Source of the DNA: Prunella strophiata | Taxonomy: Eukaryota > Chordata > Aves > Passeriformes > Prunellidae | Assembly (NCBI GenBank): GCA_036583965.1 | Contig: JAZBQD010000028.1 | Coordinates: forward strand, 2,356,001 to 2,420,000 | Direction of reading: 5' to 3' | Length of the DNA: 64,000 nt | Part shown: positions 48,294 to 59,820 of the stretch, piece after piece | Position numbering within the stretch: position 1 is the first letter of the stretch | Layout of the letters: each line of letters opens with the position of its first letter | Notes under the pieces: model-generated | What the model was told of the DNA's origin: nothing | The model's input: the letters and a program-made list of their open reading frames with translations, nothing else | Databases searched by the model: none | Position numbers and translations under genes: made by a program

Positions 48294-51200
48294 GCTTTGC
48301 TGCGGAGGCCATGGGCTGCTGGAAGCAAGAGAAAACCAACACCTGGGCTTTTCCCACCCTGATCCTCTGCCTCTATGGATTCTTCTACATGATGAAACCA
48401 TCAGAACCTTTCCTAACACCCTATCTAACAGGACCAGATAAAAACCTGACCATAGATGAGGTATGATCTTATTCTATGATTTCTTTTAACTGAAGTAGTG
48501 AAAACAGAAAAGGAAAACACTGTTTTAAGCTTTTTAAAACATTAAAAGAAAAAAACCCCACAAATTTAACCAGCTCTGGCAGGTTACAATCTGCAGCAGA
48601 CTGCATAAATAAAAAATCCATTTAATGGATCCAAGATCCATTTGCCTGCCCAACAGTCCCATGATGATTCAATGTGGTTATATATTTTATGAATTCCTTC
48701 AGAGAAAAAACTTCCCTCTACAATCACCATTTAAAATACATGAACTTCCTTTCCTCAGCAATAAAAACACTGACATTTCCTCTTCTGTTCTAGGTTACCA
48801 ACCAGATTCTGCCAGTGTGGACATACTCCTACCTGGCTCTCCTTTGCCCAGTGTTCCTGCTCACAGACTACGTGCGCTACAAGCCCGTCCTCCTCCTGCA
48901 GGGCCTCAGCCTCATCGTCACCTGGCTGCTGCTGCTCTTTGCACAGGGAGTGCTGGCCATGCAGCTGCTGGAGTTCTGCTATGGCATGGTCACAGCCACC
49001 GAGGTGGCCTATTACGCCTACATCTACAGCGTGGTCAGCAGCCAGCACTACCAGAGGGTCACCAGCTACTGCAGGAGCGTCACGCTGGTGGCGGCCACCG
49101 TGGCCGCCGTGCTGGGACAGCTGCTGGTGTCCTTGGCACACGTCTCCTACTTCTGCCTCAACGCCGTGAGCTTGGCTTCCGTCTGCCTGGCCTTCCTGTG
49201 CGCCTTCTTGCTGCCCATGCCCCAGAGGAGCATGTTCTTCCACAGCAAAGGTGCCCCTGAGCCTGTGCCAGGGCCTGGCGCAGGGCTGGCTGCGGGCGCT
49301 GCCCGCGGGCGCTGCGGCTGCCGAGAGCAAAGGAGCCCTGGGGCTGCTGCCGGGGCCCCGAGGCCCCAGCCCCGGGCTGGCAGTGCCAGGCCCCATGGGC
49401 ACATGCTCAGCGTGCTGCTGCAGCTGGGCAGGGACCTGAGGCACTGCTACGGCTCCCGCCAGCTCCTCTGCTGGTCCCTGTGGTGGGCTCTGGCCACGGC
49501 CGGCTTCAACCAGGTGGTGAATTATGTGCAGGTGCTGTGGGACTGCCGAGCGCCCTCGCACAGCTCCGCCATCTACAACGGAGCTGTCGAAGCAATAGCA
49601 ACGTTTCTGAGTAAGTCAATGTTTAAACATTGGTCACAATGACAGCCTCTGAAGTTTCCCTTTGGTAAACTTTCAAAGTGCCATTCCATTGCAGGCGCTC
49701 CAGGGAGCCCGTGCACACCCTGTGCATTCCAGACCTAAGTCTTTGATGTACAACAGTTCAAACGTGAGTTATGTCGGTTTCTTTAGTACTAGACAAATAA
49801 CTGTATCTTACCAGTATGCAGAAAGTCACACAGACGTTGCATCTAGCTGGTAAATCCATTCAGAAGCACTCCTGTTTCTTTGGATGAGGCTATTGGGTGG
49901 GTTTTTGTTTGTTTTGGTTTTTTTTTTTGCCAAAACAAATATTGCACTGTTCCCATAACAATGCTATCTGCTTACAGATGGGAGAAGTTTTCCATAAAAA
50001 TTTTACACAAAAAGAACATAATCCTCTCGTTAAAATTTTTTGCTAGTGAAATACCCTTGTGCAACCAGTCAAAAAGAAAAATTTCAGTCATTGCAAGATA
50101 CAAAGATTTTCAGGGAAGAAAAGATCCTGTGAATCCTTACAATCCTGATGTGAACCATTCCACTTTTGTACCAGAAGCCAATGCTTGCACCACACAAGCA
50201 AACCGAGGTTATCAAAAGGTAACATCAGAGGATACCACCCTGCCTTGGCTCACATTGTGCTGTTGTAAAGAACTTGCACAAGACATGGGGGTGTGTTTTA
50301 CCAGGAAAAATAGACACTTCTGCATCACACCTAGCCATTCAGGTCACCCTTGCAGTCATTAAGGAGAAACAGATACTACTCTTGCAGCAGACAACTAAAC
50401 AGACCATGTGAATAATGAACTTGAAGATCTCCTGTAGTATCTATTCCTTGATGAATTTCTCTTTCTCGTGGACTTGCCTATTTCTCAGTGCGTAAGTATG
50501 GAGGTTTTTAAATTGTCTGGGACTCCTAAGATGGGCTGTCAGGTGACTTAACTTTGCAACAGATGCATCTTCTAGGAGGCCCACAAAAAGCAAACCTATC
50601 CTTTCTGGTTCCTTGGATATACTTGATGCCTCAAAAATAACTTTTTTGACAGTTTACCCCTTCAGTAAGATGCACAGAGCTGAACTGTTCAATAGAAGGT
50701 TTACTAGCCTAGCTAGGAGAAGGTGGAAGGTGGAAGGTTTCCTTCTTGAACTCCAAACCATGTTCCTAATTCTCTCCCCAGAGATACATGCTGTGTACAG
50801 ACACCTAAATAATGAATCCTTCTGCATTACAGTTTATCCTCTGAAGTGGAATAAAACACTAAGAGCAGAATGGCAGAGACTTGATATATGCAGTTGTCTT
50901 AAAATGACCAGTCATCTGCACAGTTTGAAATGCTTTCAAACTTCAGACTATGCTTCATTATTCAGCATTGCCTTTGGACATGTGAGCGTGGCAAGACTTG
51001 GTAATACAGGCTGTGGAACAGATACAATATTTACACGTATTTTTTTCTCTTTTTCTAGGCTCAGTAACATCTTTCCTGGTACAATATGTGAAGATAAACT
51101 GGGACCATTTTGGAGAACTGGCTTTAGGGATCTTCTCTGCAATAGATGCCTGCTGTCTGTTTCTCATGCACTTCTCTACCAGCATCTGGGCATGTTATGC

Positions 51201-54200
51201 TGGATATCTCATTTTCAAGGCGTGCTACGTGCTCCTCCTGACAATAGCAACGTAAGTACAAAACATCACAATGCTGCCATCGTGCACAGAATACTCACCC
51301 TACTTTGAGTTTGCTTTGGGCATCCTTTTCCTCAGAGGATTAGGTCATTAGCTGACCTAATGCTTGACATAACTGTTTAGGTAAGGACAAGAACACTTAA
51401 ATGTCTGGTTACGTTGTTTTCATTCCTCCAAACAACCAGGAAAGAAAAATTGTCAAAAGGACATAAAACATTTACCTAAGCAGAAATTAAACAAGGTACA
51501 AGGTAATGTTATTACTAAAGGCAATGGTAACTGCAAAATATAGAAGCCATTTTCCTCCTTCTGGTATTAAAAATGCAAAGTGAACAACAGGGACAAGCAT
51601 ACCTTGACATCTATCCTTTAGGATCACCACATGCCTAGACTACTGATATACCTTTTAGCACGCCATGAACTGCATGAATGCAGGAAAAGACTCCATATAA
51701 AGTGTTCCCCAACATAATTTTATACATATAATCATCAATGATATTAAGATGTAAAGAAGGAATAAAAGGGAACATCAGACATATAAACTCAGACGAGATC
51801 TCATAGGAGACCAAGCTATTCTATTGTCAGAAATAGAAATGCATAAATAATATTAACAACAAATATTTTATCCTGTGTAATAAATATAAAATGTTATTGC
51901 TCCAGTCATTTTCTTGCTTGGAATGTCTTTAGACATACCACACTATTTCATTACAAAAACACTAAAGCATTTTGTGTCAAACTCCAAAATTAATCAGATA
52001 CCATTTTAAAAAACTGATAACACTATAATGCATAGCAAGGTTATGCCTATCTTGAAGGAAACCAAGTGAGCTCTTGATTGTCATTTTGACAATTTTGACA
52101 TGTTACTACATTATAGTTAATTACACCTGGACTATTTCAATATATTCTAAAAAAACCCCAACAAAGTAAAATCTTGCAAAAAACTCCCAAGCTAAAATCA
52201 TTGGTAATGAGTCCTGAAGGAATAACACCCTTTTGTTTGTATACAAACTTTGCAGGTTTAAATTGCAAAGAAAGATGTTTTGATTATCTTCATAAAAGAT
52301 ATTGCAAGTAAAAATCTACAGGCTCTTGACAGAAATAAGCAGCATGTTACCTCCATTGTCAAATCACAAAGCAAAACATGACTCAGTACCATGGAAAGCT
52401 TGGTTAGAAGATACCCAGAGTGACCTCCCAGCCAGGGCAGAGCTGCTTCCAGTGCCAGAGCAGGTCAGAGCTTTGCCTGGCCAGGTCTCTGAAAGCCTCC
52501 AGCCATGGACCCTTTACAGCTTGTCTGGCACAGTCTGTGCAGGCAGAGGAGGAACAAAGGGGAAGGGTACAGGGAACTGACGTCCTACCTGATCATCAGA
52601 AAGCACAGGTTAGAGAAGCCCCATGCAGTTCAAAGAAACATTAAAATACACTATGGTACCCCAGATTTTTATTTTTTTTTTTTAGAGAAAGCAAGGAAGC
52701 AAACAAACAAGTGAAGCACCATTTCCTCTGTCCCTGATGCACCACCTCCATGAATCATTTTCTCTTCATGGACTGCTAGACAGCAAAAGCTTTCCCCATG
52801 GGGAGTGACTGACGTGCAGTTTCCCGTTAGGTTCCAGATCGCCGTCAATCTGAGCATGGAGTGCTATGCCCTGATGTTTGGATTCAACAACTTCATTGCC
52901 CTGCTGGTCCAGACCATTCTCACCATAGCTGTTGTAGATTCAAGAGGCCTGGGACTGGACATAGTGACTCAAGTAAGTGCAGTTACCTTACCTCCTATTT
53001 ACTGCTCAGCCAAGTCATCTTCAAAATTCCTATGCCAAAGGACAACTTAATTATCTTTCTTCTATAGAAATCCAGACATCTCATTCTTCCCTTGTCATTT
53101 GTCATCATCATTCATTATCATTTGTCATCATTCTTCCCTGTTGCCTTTTAATGCATTTAGGATTACAGATGCTGGTCTGTTACTTTTTAAAGGGAGATAC
53201 ACCAGAACATAACTAACAAGGTCCTGCTATCCAACCAGTTTTAGTAGTTAATAGGACACCATCCTCTCTTCCCAAAAGCTCAGACTGGTTTTGTCAGATG
53301 CAGAAAGGGAGTTCAGGACTATGAGGCACAGTCTGGATTATTTGAGTTATTTCAGCTCAAGTAATTTCTAATTCCAGCTCAGGAGCAAACCTGGTCTGTA
53401 TCTCAACATGTGCAATAGAGTCTTTGGCCCACTGCTTGGGCACTTCATTTGGGGATGGGATCCTATCTCTCAACAGTGTCCCTAACTTCAACCCAATGTC
53501 ACTCATGTAGAAGTCAACTGAAACCTACTGACTCCTGCATTTTCTCAGGTGGGCTCTCAGCTGGGGCAGCTTTCTATTCTAATGGGTCTAAAGAAGACTA
53601 AAGCTATTCACACTCTGCACAGAGAAGTCAAAAGTGACTTTGAAAGAGTAAGGATTGAATCAAACATTAAATCTTTAAAATTAAGGTCAGGAGTATTCAT
53701 ATAAATAGCCTTGCCACTATTGTTGGAAATACTGATATAAAATCACAGTGTATTTACTGAAACCATTGTGGTGACAGTTACTGAAATGTGTAAAAGCAAA
53801 ACAAGGATGAAGTCAGGTTCTTCACGCAGATTATTCATGACCATGTGGGTAATGAAGGTAGTTCTACATTTTGCACTAACAGAAAAAAATATCCTATTCT
53901 TATCCCTCTCCCTGTCTGATGTTGAGTAAAAGGCATAAGGAATGGAAGAAAGGGACAGTTCTTCATCTCACAATTATCTGCTGTATACTTGAAAAGCTGA
54001 GATTTTGCTTAAACACAAAGCAAAAACTCAAGTGTAGAGAAACTGCCAGAACACAAGAAAATCAGAGTGACTGTCATCTTCAGAAGAAGCAGCATTTCTC
54101 TAATGTGCTTTTCATTAATTGTTCTGCCTTTTTCTCCTCCTCTCCCAGTTTTTAATTTATGGCAGCTACTTCGCAGTCATACATGGGATTTTCATGATCA

Positions 54201-54519
54201 GAAGCATTTGTGTGCTGTTCTCATGCAAATGCCAAAGGAAAATAGTGAGATCTTGCACAGAGCAGCTGAACCAGGCTGAGCACGAGTCAAGAGAGCAGAT
54301 TGTCTCAAGCTACATGACACGGCTGTAGGAGGCAGGCAGGCTGGAGAAGGGTTCTCCTGGGAGAAGGGCTCCCAGCAGGGAAGAAGAGCAGCATGCAGGG
54401 AACAGCAGTGCAAGAAGAATGTTCAACTCAGCCCTGAAAAGCTACGCTGAATCATTCCAGCACTTCAGTGCAACATATGCCAGCAGAGCTCACCAGAATG
54501 GCACCGTGCCAAGAATAAA
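48294..54519 (+). CDS. SLC19A3: Thiamine transporter 2-like, copy 1 (complete coding region)
   Basis: This is a 12-TM major-facilitator carrier of the reduced folate/thiamine family (SLC19) that imports thiamine at the plasma membrane. Five coding exons join in frame: 48311-48460, 48794-49610, 51059-51251, 52831-52972 and 54149-54328, giving 493 residues against 496 in human SLC19A3. Signature stretches include [17 protein letters not shown] (N45 is a glycosylation sequon), [93 protein letters not shown] and [16 protein letters not shown]. Gly23, the site of a human disease mutation, is kept. The loop between TM6 and TM7 is shorter than in human and rich in Gly, Ala, Pro and Arg. The start was chosen because MGCWK aligns with human MDCYR; an AG at 48293-48294 suggests a 5' UTR exon upstream. 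A poly(A) signal follows at 54514. Confidence 0.93.
48311..48460 (+). CDS. SLC19A3: SLC19A3 copy 1, coding exon 1
   Basis: Fifty codons, phase 0, donor GAG|GTATGA. Begins [15 protein letters not shown] and contains TM1 and the conserved [19 protein letters not shown]. It differs from the copy 2 exon at 18 of 50 residues. Confidence 0.92.
48794..49610 (+). CDS. SLC19A3: SLC19A3 copy 1, coding exon 2
   Basis: This 817-nt exon covers TM2-TM7 between acceptor TTCTAG and donor TGA|GTAAGT. It is unusually GC-rich: in its first 60 codons 49 end in G or C by hand count. It is near-identical to 61751-62567. Two long antisense open frames here are shadows. Confidence 0.95.
49611..51058 (+). other. SLC19A3 copy 1 intron 2
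   Basis: It does not align with the matching intron of copy 2 beyond the first few donor bases. Open frames at 49880-50362 and 50613-51308 have no domain; the latter runs out of frame into the next exon. Nothing else is seen. Confidence 0.6.
51059..51251 (+). CDS. SLC19A3: SLC19A3 copy 1, coding exon 3
   Basis: This 193-nt exon encodes [20 protein letters not shown] and [19 protein letters not shown] (TM8-TM9 region). Acceptor TTTCTAG, donor AAC|GTAAGT. Third positions are only about half G/C (32 of 63), unlike exon 2. Confidence 0.93.
51252..52830 (+). other. SLC19A3 copy 1 intron 3
   Basis: AT-rich intron. I see no exon or identifiable repeat; small open frames at 52302-52714 are domainless. 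Confidence 0.5.
52831..52972 (+). CDS. SLC19A3: SLC19A3 copy 1, coding exon 4
   Basis: This 142-nt exon encodes [20 protein letters not shown] and then [20 protein letters not shown], matching human TM10-TM11. Acceptor CGTTAG, donor CAA|GTAAGT. Confidence 0.93.
52973..54148 (+). other. SLC19A3 copy 1 intron 4
   Basis: Ordinary intron. The only structure noted is a short imperfect duplication of TCATTTGTCATCAT near 53095-53140. Confidence 0.5.
54149..54328 (+). CDS. SLC19A3: SLC19A3 copy 1, coding exon 5 and stop
   Basis: Sixty codons including TAG at 54326-54328. Begins [20 protein letters not shown] (TM12), followed by a hydrophilic cytoplasmic tail with no similarity I recognise to the human tail. 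Confidence 0.92.
   Translation, partial: FLIYGSYFAVIHGIFMIRSICVLFSCKCQRKIVRSCTEQLNQAEHESREQIVSSYMTRL
54514..54519 (+). terminator. SLC19A3: SLC19A3 copy 1 poly(A) signal
   Basis: AATAAA lies 186 nt after the stop codon and is the first such hexamer downstream. Confidence 0.6.
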
Positions 54520-57500
54520 AGATAAGTTGCTTTAGATTCTTATTTACATGTGTATAAATAGCTTAAGGGCAGTAATCTATATACAGAATCAGAGCAACCA
54601 CCTTTGCAACCCCCTGTGCACGATGGCAAAGAGCAGAGTTCACCCTGCCTTGCTCATTGTAGCTCCTGAATGTAGTGCTGGCAAAGCTGCTTCTGTCACA
54701 TTTGCTGATGCAGTGGCTGAAGGTGTGACTCCCCTTTGCACAGCCCTTGATCTGAACCAAGGAAGAAAAGATCATGTTTGCATCATTCCATTCTTTCATA
54801 CCCAGTACAGGCAGATGGGGGACAGGCTCCTCCTGTCTCATCCCACAGCTCAGTGCACAGAGGCTGCAAAAAGCAGGGCTTGCACAACCCATCCCAGGAG
54901 CTTCCCTGCAACACTGCTACATCACAGTTGTTGCTTGGCCCACATTTGAGAGCTACAAACACTGTGCTGACTTCACAGCAACCTCTGCCGAGAAGGGAAT
55001 AACTTCAGAGTCCAAACAAAAGGCAAGAGCACCACTTCTTTGATTGTACTTCCAGAATTAAATTCAGGACTGACAGTCTTCCTCTTTCAGCAGGAAAAGA
55101 AATAATCTGAAGGGGCTTAAGTAGCACCAGAGAAGTAAAACCAGAGAAGGACATTGTGAAGAAATTTAGCTGATTCCACAGAGGAAAATTCCAGATTAAC
55201 AGGAATATCCAAGAAGATTTATAACTGAAACAGTGAGCATCATGTGTGCTTCTGAGTGCCAAGTCAGGGAGGTCCACTGATCTTGGCCAAGAATTTGGCA
55301 GGATCAGCCAAACTCAGAGTCTGTCAAGAAGCTCCAAGTCCTACAGCTAATTTTGTCCAAAAGACAGTCCAAAAGACAGGAGAAGAAAAAAGAGACTAGA
55401 AATAAGTTTGCATAATGAATGTCTAATTTAATATGAACTATATCCATATGCTGAAGTTATTTCCATACTGCTGTTTGCTTCTAGCTTCCAATATCTACAT
55501 TTAACTAATAAAAACCACTTAGCATTTACAGAATATTTTTCCTGCAGAGACACAAGCTATCACTTGTACAGACATACCAGCTTTTCAGATCACTGTCACA
55601 CACTCCAACTAGACAAAATGTCCAGAGGCAAGGGCAGGCAGGACAGAAGCAATTTGTTTCAAGTCACAAGAAGAATCAGTAGGATCTGACAAAATGAACC
55701 TGGCTAATTTTTTAGGCCTTTTGTTTACTACTGTGCATTGTGGGGACATTGTTTTAAGCTGGCTCTAAGGAGAACAGTTTAACCATTGCAGTCATAAAAG
55801 TAGGAGATGGACTTAGTCTCCAGTAGAGTTCTTTTCTTACTGTAGAACTGAGGGCATGATGCTCCTGCCTGAAGAAACAGGGACAGAATCCAGGAGAGTA
55901 ATGACTATTTTTATATTCTTCCTTGTGAGTAGCAATCTTCTTATGAGGCATTCAGTTTAGAATTAGATGTCAGTCCTGGACTAGAAGTTAACAAGAGCTT
56001 GTGTTTAAATTAAAAAGAGGAACTTCATATTTTCAGCTCCATTCTTATGTTCTGGCTAGAGCTAACTGCTCTCTGTGTCTGCAGGATGCCACTGAGGAGC
56101 AAAGGAACTGAGCAGACATGATGTATTTGGCTTGCAGCTTTAGAGAATACCATCTTCAGAAAACAGAAAAGACTTTAAAGAAAAAATAATCCATTCCTAT
56201 TCTCTCTAATCTCCAAAATAATGATTTTGAGGTTGGAAGCTGGCAGGAAGCATTATGGGGGAAATAGGGGAGGAAGAAGGCAGCTCTGAGGAGTGTTAGG
56301 AGGAGAAAGACAAGGCCTTATGATACCCTGGGTTTTCAGCTGTAAATCAGAACTCACCCAGCAATCAGAGGTTTCTAAAAGAGTAAGAGGTACACATGCA
56401 CCTGTGTGTTTGTGTACCTGCACACACTCTGGAGAGGAGATGGTTGAGACTTGGCAGGTTACAAGGAAGGCTGGAACCACAGGCTGTCTAGTTCTGCAGG
56501 AAAAGGAAATTCTCAACACATCCACCTCTCCTAGCAGCTTGTAGTATTGCTTGTGTTTCTTCCAGCATGTTAAAGGTTTCCATGCAAACATGGAACTCCA
56601 GAGCTGAGCACATTCCTCCCCACAGCTGCAACCCCCTCTAAATACACCACTAATTACCTTTGAAACATTAGTGGGTTTGGGCACAAATCTTCTGTGAAGA
56701 TACAACCCAACAAGCTGGTAAGGCCAGTTTGAGCAAACAAGGAAGGAACAAATCGTGTGTTTGTATTCAAAACGTGCAGGTACTGCCCCAGCACTGTGTG
56801 GGCTACCAGAGAAACACGAGCCAACAGCCCCTGCCCAGCAGCACCTTCCCTTCCCAAGGTCCTTCCCCTGCCTCAGAAGCCCTTGGCCAGGGAGGAGGAT
56901 GAAGGGCAGAGGCAGGCCTGGCTCCCCTGGGCACTTGCCTGCCTGCTTGTACCACACACTTCAGCACTGAGGGAACCTCCTGGACCTGCAGGAGCACACC
57001 AGGCTCTGCAGAGCTCCCAGAGGGCCCCTCCTGCCAGGCCCTCAGCTTCTGCTCCCAGGGTCAGCTTCAGGGTGAACTCCAGCCTCTGATGAACCTTGGA
57101 AGATGCAGGCAGTACAGTCTAAAAAAAAAAAAATGGGTAAAGGAAAGCAAAGCAGCAGCATTTCTCTGAAACAAGCCTGTTAAGTTTTTAGCTAAGAACC
57201 TAGATTTAGCAGTTGAATTTCATCCCTTTGTCCTTAAATGACAGATCTGTCCCTATACAGAAGTAATTCCTGGCCAACTAATAGTAGGAAGCATTTGCTG
57301 TCCTACCTCCCAAAGCCCCAGGACAGTCAGAGCAGACCCCATGAGCCCAGAGGCCTCTGTGCTATGGACAGGAACATTGTTAGCCCAGACTGTAAAACTG
57401 GTTATCAGTCTGGCCATGAAACAGAGACCAGAGCTTTTAAAGGTATTTATTAACAGCAAGAATGCAATCATTGCTTTCTTGTCACAACAGGTTTAATTAA

Positions 57501-59662
57501 TCATTAGCTACACTAAGTCTAATAGTTTTATCTTAAAAATAGAACTCAGTTTGCTAACAAAACCCATAAAGAACGCTTTCCCTGCAATCTTCATGGACAA
57601 GTTCTGCAAGAAAGAATAGCTATGACAAGTTGTTATTATTATTATTATTTAAATTCTGATAACATTTTATTAAGTTTAGAAATAAATTTTTGGAAAAAAA
57701 GATACAGAAATTTCTGACTACCATCAGTTCTAAAGGGTAGTTTCTGACTTCTCTGCAAGACAAAGTCATCCTAGGAAGAACTGCACCTGAATCCACAGGA
57801 AATGCACCACAGCCAGAGCCTTGACAGGTAATTCATCACCATTGGAATTATTTGGGAGTGTGCTGGCTACTCACTTACTCAGTGCATTTGGAGGTGATGC
57901 AAGATTTATGCAGATGTTACTGATCAGCCCAGGGCCTTATTTTTATATTTTTATCACATTTCAAATAAGGTCTTGAGTTAAAGATACTAGAGACTATATT
58001 TTATTTACAATTATTTGTAAGAGAAAGATGACAGAAGCAATTTTTAAAAATCAAGTTACAAGGTTAGGGCTGCTTTTTCTAACATTCCTCTGAGGTCACA
58101 GAAATATTGTCTTTATAATACGATTTATACTGAGTTTTAATGGCTGTCATCTCACAGTGCAAGCAGAAGTACTTTTGAAAAAGTGCCTGCTATAGAGTAG
58201 AATTCAGGAATTTAAGATACACAGCTTGTAGCAGCATGATTAAACATCAGCTAGTGCTTTGCTCTCATTTGCTTATGATTGAAAACACTGTTTCACTTAT
58301 TTTCAGCCTCAGTGAAACTGACTTTTTAATACAAAAGAAGTAAAATAAACTTGAAAAAACAAAATCTTTCTAGACTTCTTTTTGCTGCCAATTACACTGA
58401 AGAAACAAGTCTCCTATTTCCTTTTGATCATCACTTCCAAAAGTGAAGTCAATAGCTCTCTATTCTGAGTCTAAGCAAGTACCACGAGCAGATAGTTTCT
58501 GGATCTTTCTTTACCCTCTCCAATGACTGGAGTGCAAGAAACATGGTAAGTGTTAAAGCATTTTGAAGAAACTGAGGTCACAAAGGGTTGAGCTGCCTGA
58601 TGGCTTTTATTGCCATCAAGAATGTTTGCACGATCATTGTGTCAAATCAACAAAATCAACAAAAAAAATCAAACAGATTTGCAAATCAACAGAAAAAAAA
58701 AAAAAACCTCCTTGAGCACAAAGAATGAGCTTTAATCTCACACTTTGCCCACTCATTTATTCAGAAATGAGACTGCAATGGAACTTTTTTCTTCTGCTAC
58801 AGCACAGCCACTGAGCCCTAAGCACGCCACTACGAACAACCTTTGACAGACAATACAGAGTTTACCAGGGCTGATGCACCTTGATCCAGTTGCTCATTTC
58901 CAAGCTGCAGCTGTGATGCCAGGCAGCTTCAGTGAGGGGAACACTGGCTCAGGCACGTGGCACAGCTGGAGCCTTGCACTTCACCCACAAGACAGAAGCA
59001 ACAATGCTTTATCAATATAGCAAAGTTCAGTGGGAAATGTGACAGTGGCTTAACAGACTCAACAGGAAAGTGTGCTTGACTTAGTGCAGAGATGGCAAGA
59101 TCAGGTAAAACTATCAGAGAGACCCTCTTGCTAAGTCACTGGGTTCTAAACTCCTCTCAGAGAGGAGCCTGGGTGCAGCTTAGACCCACTCCTAGTCCCA
59201 GATTTGGTCAACTGCTTCCATCTAAAGGATTTTGCAATATGTGCAGCAAGTTCTTTATATGCCTTAGCCAAGGTTTTGAGGCTGAGCACACTGTTAGTCA
59301 CTTAACAAGAATGTGTTGTAGCAAAGAATCAGCCCCAGGAGTAAGTGCCAGAGGTGTTCCTGCCTAAGAGGAGATCCAGGAGTGCAGCTCAATGCAGGAG
59401 AGCTTGAGATCAGTGGTTTGGTTACATCTGCACACCAGCCAGACACCTGAGTCACCTCTGTGGGCTGCCCCTGGCTGTCACACTGCAACCCATCCCCCTA
59501 AGTCCAGTTACACTGGAAGCCACCACCACAGCCCTCACTGCTGGTTATGGCTTCAGGGGAGTGAGTGTAGGTTTAGTTAAAAAGTAAACTTGAAAATGGA
59601 TTTTACCAACTGTGAAGAGCACCTATTCTTCCTTTGTCACCTTTTTTTTGTTTTTTTGTTTA
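54520..59662. other. Spacer between the two SLC19A3 copies
   Basis: About 5.1 kb with no supportable exon. It must hold the promoter and any 5' UTR exon of copy 2, which I cannot place. A (TTA)n microsatellite of about six units lies at 57631-57650. The 234-codon minus open frame at 56253-56957 has no domain. Confidence 0.5.
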
Positions 59663-59670
59663 GGTAGATT

Positions 59671-59820
59671 ATGGATTGCTGGAAGGGAGCTGTAAGCCAC
59701 AGCTGGATTTACCCCACGGTGATCATCTGTGCAAATGGATTTTTCACCACAATGAGGCCATCAGAACCTTTTCTCACCCCCTATCTAACAGGACCAGACA
59801 AAAACCTAACGACTGAAGAG
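59671..59820 (+). CDS. SLC19A3: SLC19A3 copy 2, coding exon 1
   Basis: Fifty codons from ATG to GAG|GTATGT, following a long pyrimidine tract and TTTAG at 59659-59663. Contains [20 protein letters not shown]. It has the same length and phase as the copy 1 exon, with 32 of 50 residues identical. Confidence 0.92.

Noticed and set aside
48755..49561. 268-codon antisense frame, and its 296-codon twin at 61685-62575
   Set aside because: They lie opposite GC-rich SLC19A3 exon 2, whose sense frame matches a known transporter. The antisense openness is a GC side effect.
50613..51308. 231-codon frame overlapping SLC19A3 exon 3
   Set aside because: It reads the exon in the wrong frame and the rest is intron. 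The correct frame matches the transporter.
56253..56957. 234-codon minus-strand frame
   Set aside because: No recognisable domain, no splice context, and overlapping open frames on the other strand. Looks like chance in moderately GC-rich DNA.
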